NCBI RefSeq assembly: GCF_030272615.1
Contig: NC_081414.1
Span: 51,615,136-51,679,135, forward strand
DNA: 64,000 nucleotides
Direction of reading: 5' to 3'
Source: Cryptomeria japonica
Lineage: Eukaryota; Streptophyta; Pinopsida; Cupressales; Cupressaceae
Shown here: piece by piece, positions 62,160 through 64,000 of the stretch
Layout: the number at the start of each line of letters is the position of its first letter
Position numbering within the stretch: position 1 is the stretch's first letter
Notes under the pieces: generated by a model
Databases searched by the model: none
Seen by the model: the letters and a program-made list of their open reading frames with translations, nothing else
What the model was told of the DNA's origin: nothing
Made by a program: the position numbers and the translations under genes

Positions 62160-63523
62160 GATTGTTTTCCTTTTGTTGACTTTGATTGATTGAATAAGTT
62201 GAACGAATGTAAAGAAATAGGGCTAAATGATGCAATATTGATAATGAACAATATAAACAAACAAATGTAGAATTGATAATCAGAGAATGAAACCAAATCT
62301 AAAAAGGGTATGTAGAGAGGAATGTGTACCTAAAATATGAGTTGAAATTGGGTGGGCACTGATGCTAGGCTTCCTTGTCCAAATAGGTATCCAAATGCAG
62401 AACATGTAATGAATTGATCTTAGGATCTCTTAACCTTCTTTCTAGTCAAATTTTAGGTTGAATCACCTGGATAGTGGTGCTAGGTGCCCTTGTCCTAGAG
62501 GAAAATGGTGCTAGGTGCCATTGACCTGCCTTTGTTTGCTGATCTAAGTCTCATTGATCCCGTCTCAATTTGAATTGCACTCATGTGTACTCTGTCTAAA
62601 CTTGTAACTTGTTTCCAAGGCTTGGATATACACATAAGAGGAGAAAAATGGTGTTTGGGGCTATATAGGGGTTTTCCTTAGTCAAACCCCATGCTAGGAA
62701 TCAACCCTACAACAATGATGAATATGAAATAGAAATTTGAATTGAAATGCTTGAATAAAATGCTCAATTGAAATGATTATACCTTCAATTGATGATGTAA
62801 CACTCTTAGGATAATTCCTCCATGTGTTGATACAATGACACGATAAATCATTATAAAATCCATCATAAAGTCATCATGAAACATAATTGAAGATGCCTTG
62901 TTGTATCTTGTTGCTCCTTGGACTCAAATCTTCTCTTGAAGAAGGATAATTGCTCTTGAATTGGAATGATAGCATAATAATGAGATGATGAAATAAATTA
63001 GGGATGATGTATATATAGGGATATCAAGGTAAAACTCACTTTTGTCTGACTTGGAATAACTATTTCTTCGCATTGGGGATAGTTCTAGAAATGACAAGAT
63101 CGTCATATTGTTCTCCCAAAATTTTGTCTAAAAAGTGTCGATCACTAATGCTAGGAAACATTAACCCAACAAAATGGACTTGCAAAATTAGGGTTGTGAG
63201 GTAATAGGATCCTAATTCCAAAATTATAATTTATATGAAAAGTTATAATATTTAAGTGGGAGAAAAAATATTTTGAAATCTGAAATAAGGTAGGGCTTAT
63301 AATGAATTAAGATGATAAAAGATAAATGACACACCTAAAATTAAGTGCCCAAATAATAGTGTTGATGTATTAAAGTGAAATAGGAGTCATAGTATTGAAT
63401 TGAATATTAATTTAAAGCACTAAAAGGTCCTATAATGCATAGAGGAATGGGAAATACTAAAATGAGTTCTAGGAGTGTGAAATTGGACTCCATAATTAAA
63501 GGAGAAGAATTTACGATGCTACA
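62160..63523. repeat. Dispersed repeat family, copy 2
   Basis: Same order of shared words as copy 1 at 57650-59184 and in the same orientation: AAATTGGGTGGGCAC, GCTAGGTGCCCTTGTCCT, CTATATAGGGG, TAAAAGGTCCTATAATGC, GTGTGAAATTGGACTCC, ending GATGCTACA. High divergence says the copies are old or came from different subfamilies. Confidence 0.6.
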
Positions 63524-64000
63524 CCTAGTGAGAGACATATTCAAATATTAAGTTATCTTAGGTCCTAGGTGGCATTTCTATAAGTTTGTTATAATGGGGC
63601 CATGTTCACCTCATTTACTTTTAGTTTCCTAGGCATTTAATACTTGCATTAAACATTTAATGTTTGTCACAAGGTAGTTTCTCATACTACATCTCACCTA
63701 TCCTTTATAAGCAAGGCTCTTGTACATTGTAACATATCCTATATCTCATATCTCACTATTCAATCAAGCTCATTATCTTGCATACTCTCTCATGGAAGGA
63801 GTCTTTATTTTTGCTGGTGATCTTGTAGTCTATAACTCCTACAAATCATAGATCTCATCTCCATTATTTTCTAGGTACTTGTCACAATATATTTTAGAGT
63901 GTTTGTTCCACAATTCTTTAATCAAAGCTTTCTTATTTTTATTTTTGTATTCTCTATTATGGTCTTCCTATTGGCACTGGATATTAAATCATTTGAAAGT
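63524..64000. other. Unassigned end of window, LTR-like wording
   Basis: CCTTTATAAGCAAGGC (about 63701) looks like a TATA region, followed by a C/T-rich stretch as in Ty1/copia LTRs. Without the partner LTR this cannot be confirmed. Confidence 0.3.

Overview
The window reads as nuclear DNA of a seed plant with a large, repeat-packed genome. LTR retrotransposons with 3.4-3.7 kb LTRs, deep nesting and AT-rich spacers make a gymnosperm, probably a conifer, my best guess; this is inference, because no phylogenetic marker was tested. I recognise one host protein-coding gene. No rRNA, tRNA, CRISPR or organellar DNA was recognised.

Host gene: a minus-strand glycerol-3-phosphate permease (G3Pp-type major facilitator) occupies 2973-5621 in two coding exons. 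A spliced 5' leader probably reaches about 6.9 kb. Three matches to the phosphate-starvation element P1BS lie within 59 bp at the putative promoter (6936-6994). A 188-bp tandem repeat (1553-2300) and a smaller duplication (1162-1380) lie downstream of the gene.

9.8-24.8 kb is a three-level nest. A decayed LINE reverse transcriptase is split by an unclassified element of about 1.3 kb, which is itself split by an 11.6-kb minus-strand Ty3/gypsy chromovirus (element A, 11635-23235, target duplication ATTAC). Element A has lost key residues or reading frame in gag, protease, pol and integrase. A probable solo LTR follows (24816-26255).

30.3-50.9 kb is a second nest. Element B (30255-50850) has 3.6-kb LTRs, a gag and only the chromodomain tail of pol. 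Its 3' LTR is interrupted by element C (36295-47855, target duplication CTTAT), a Tat-like Ty3/gypsy element. C keeps gag and protease but has lost the reverse transcriptase, RNase H and integrase core. C also carries an antisense plant-mobile-domain gene. That gene's predicted intron is built of two arrays: seven hairpins whose stems co-vary around a constant loop, and a CpG-rich short motif that also occurs in inverted orientation in C's 5' leader.

50.9-64 kb is mostly unassignable AT-rich DNA. It holds a 215-bp GA microsatellite, tandem duplications, a possible LINE ORF1 remnant, and two diverged copies of one repeat family. The strongest candidate for something undescribed is the covarying hairpin array of element C (45747-46020).
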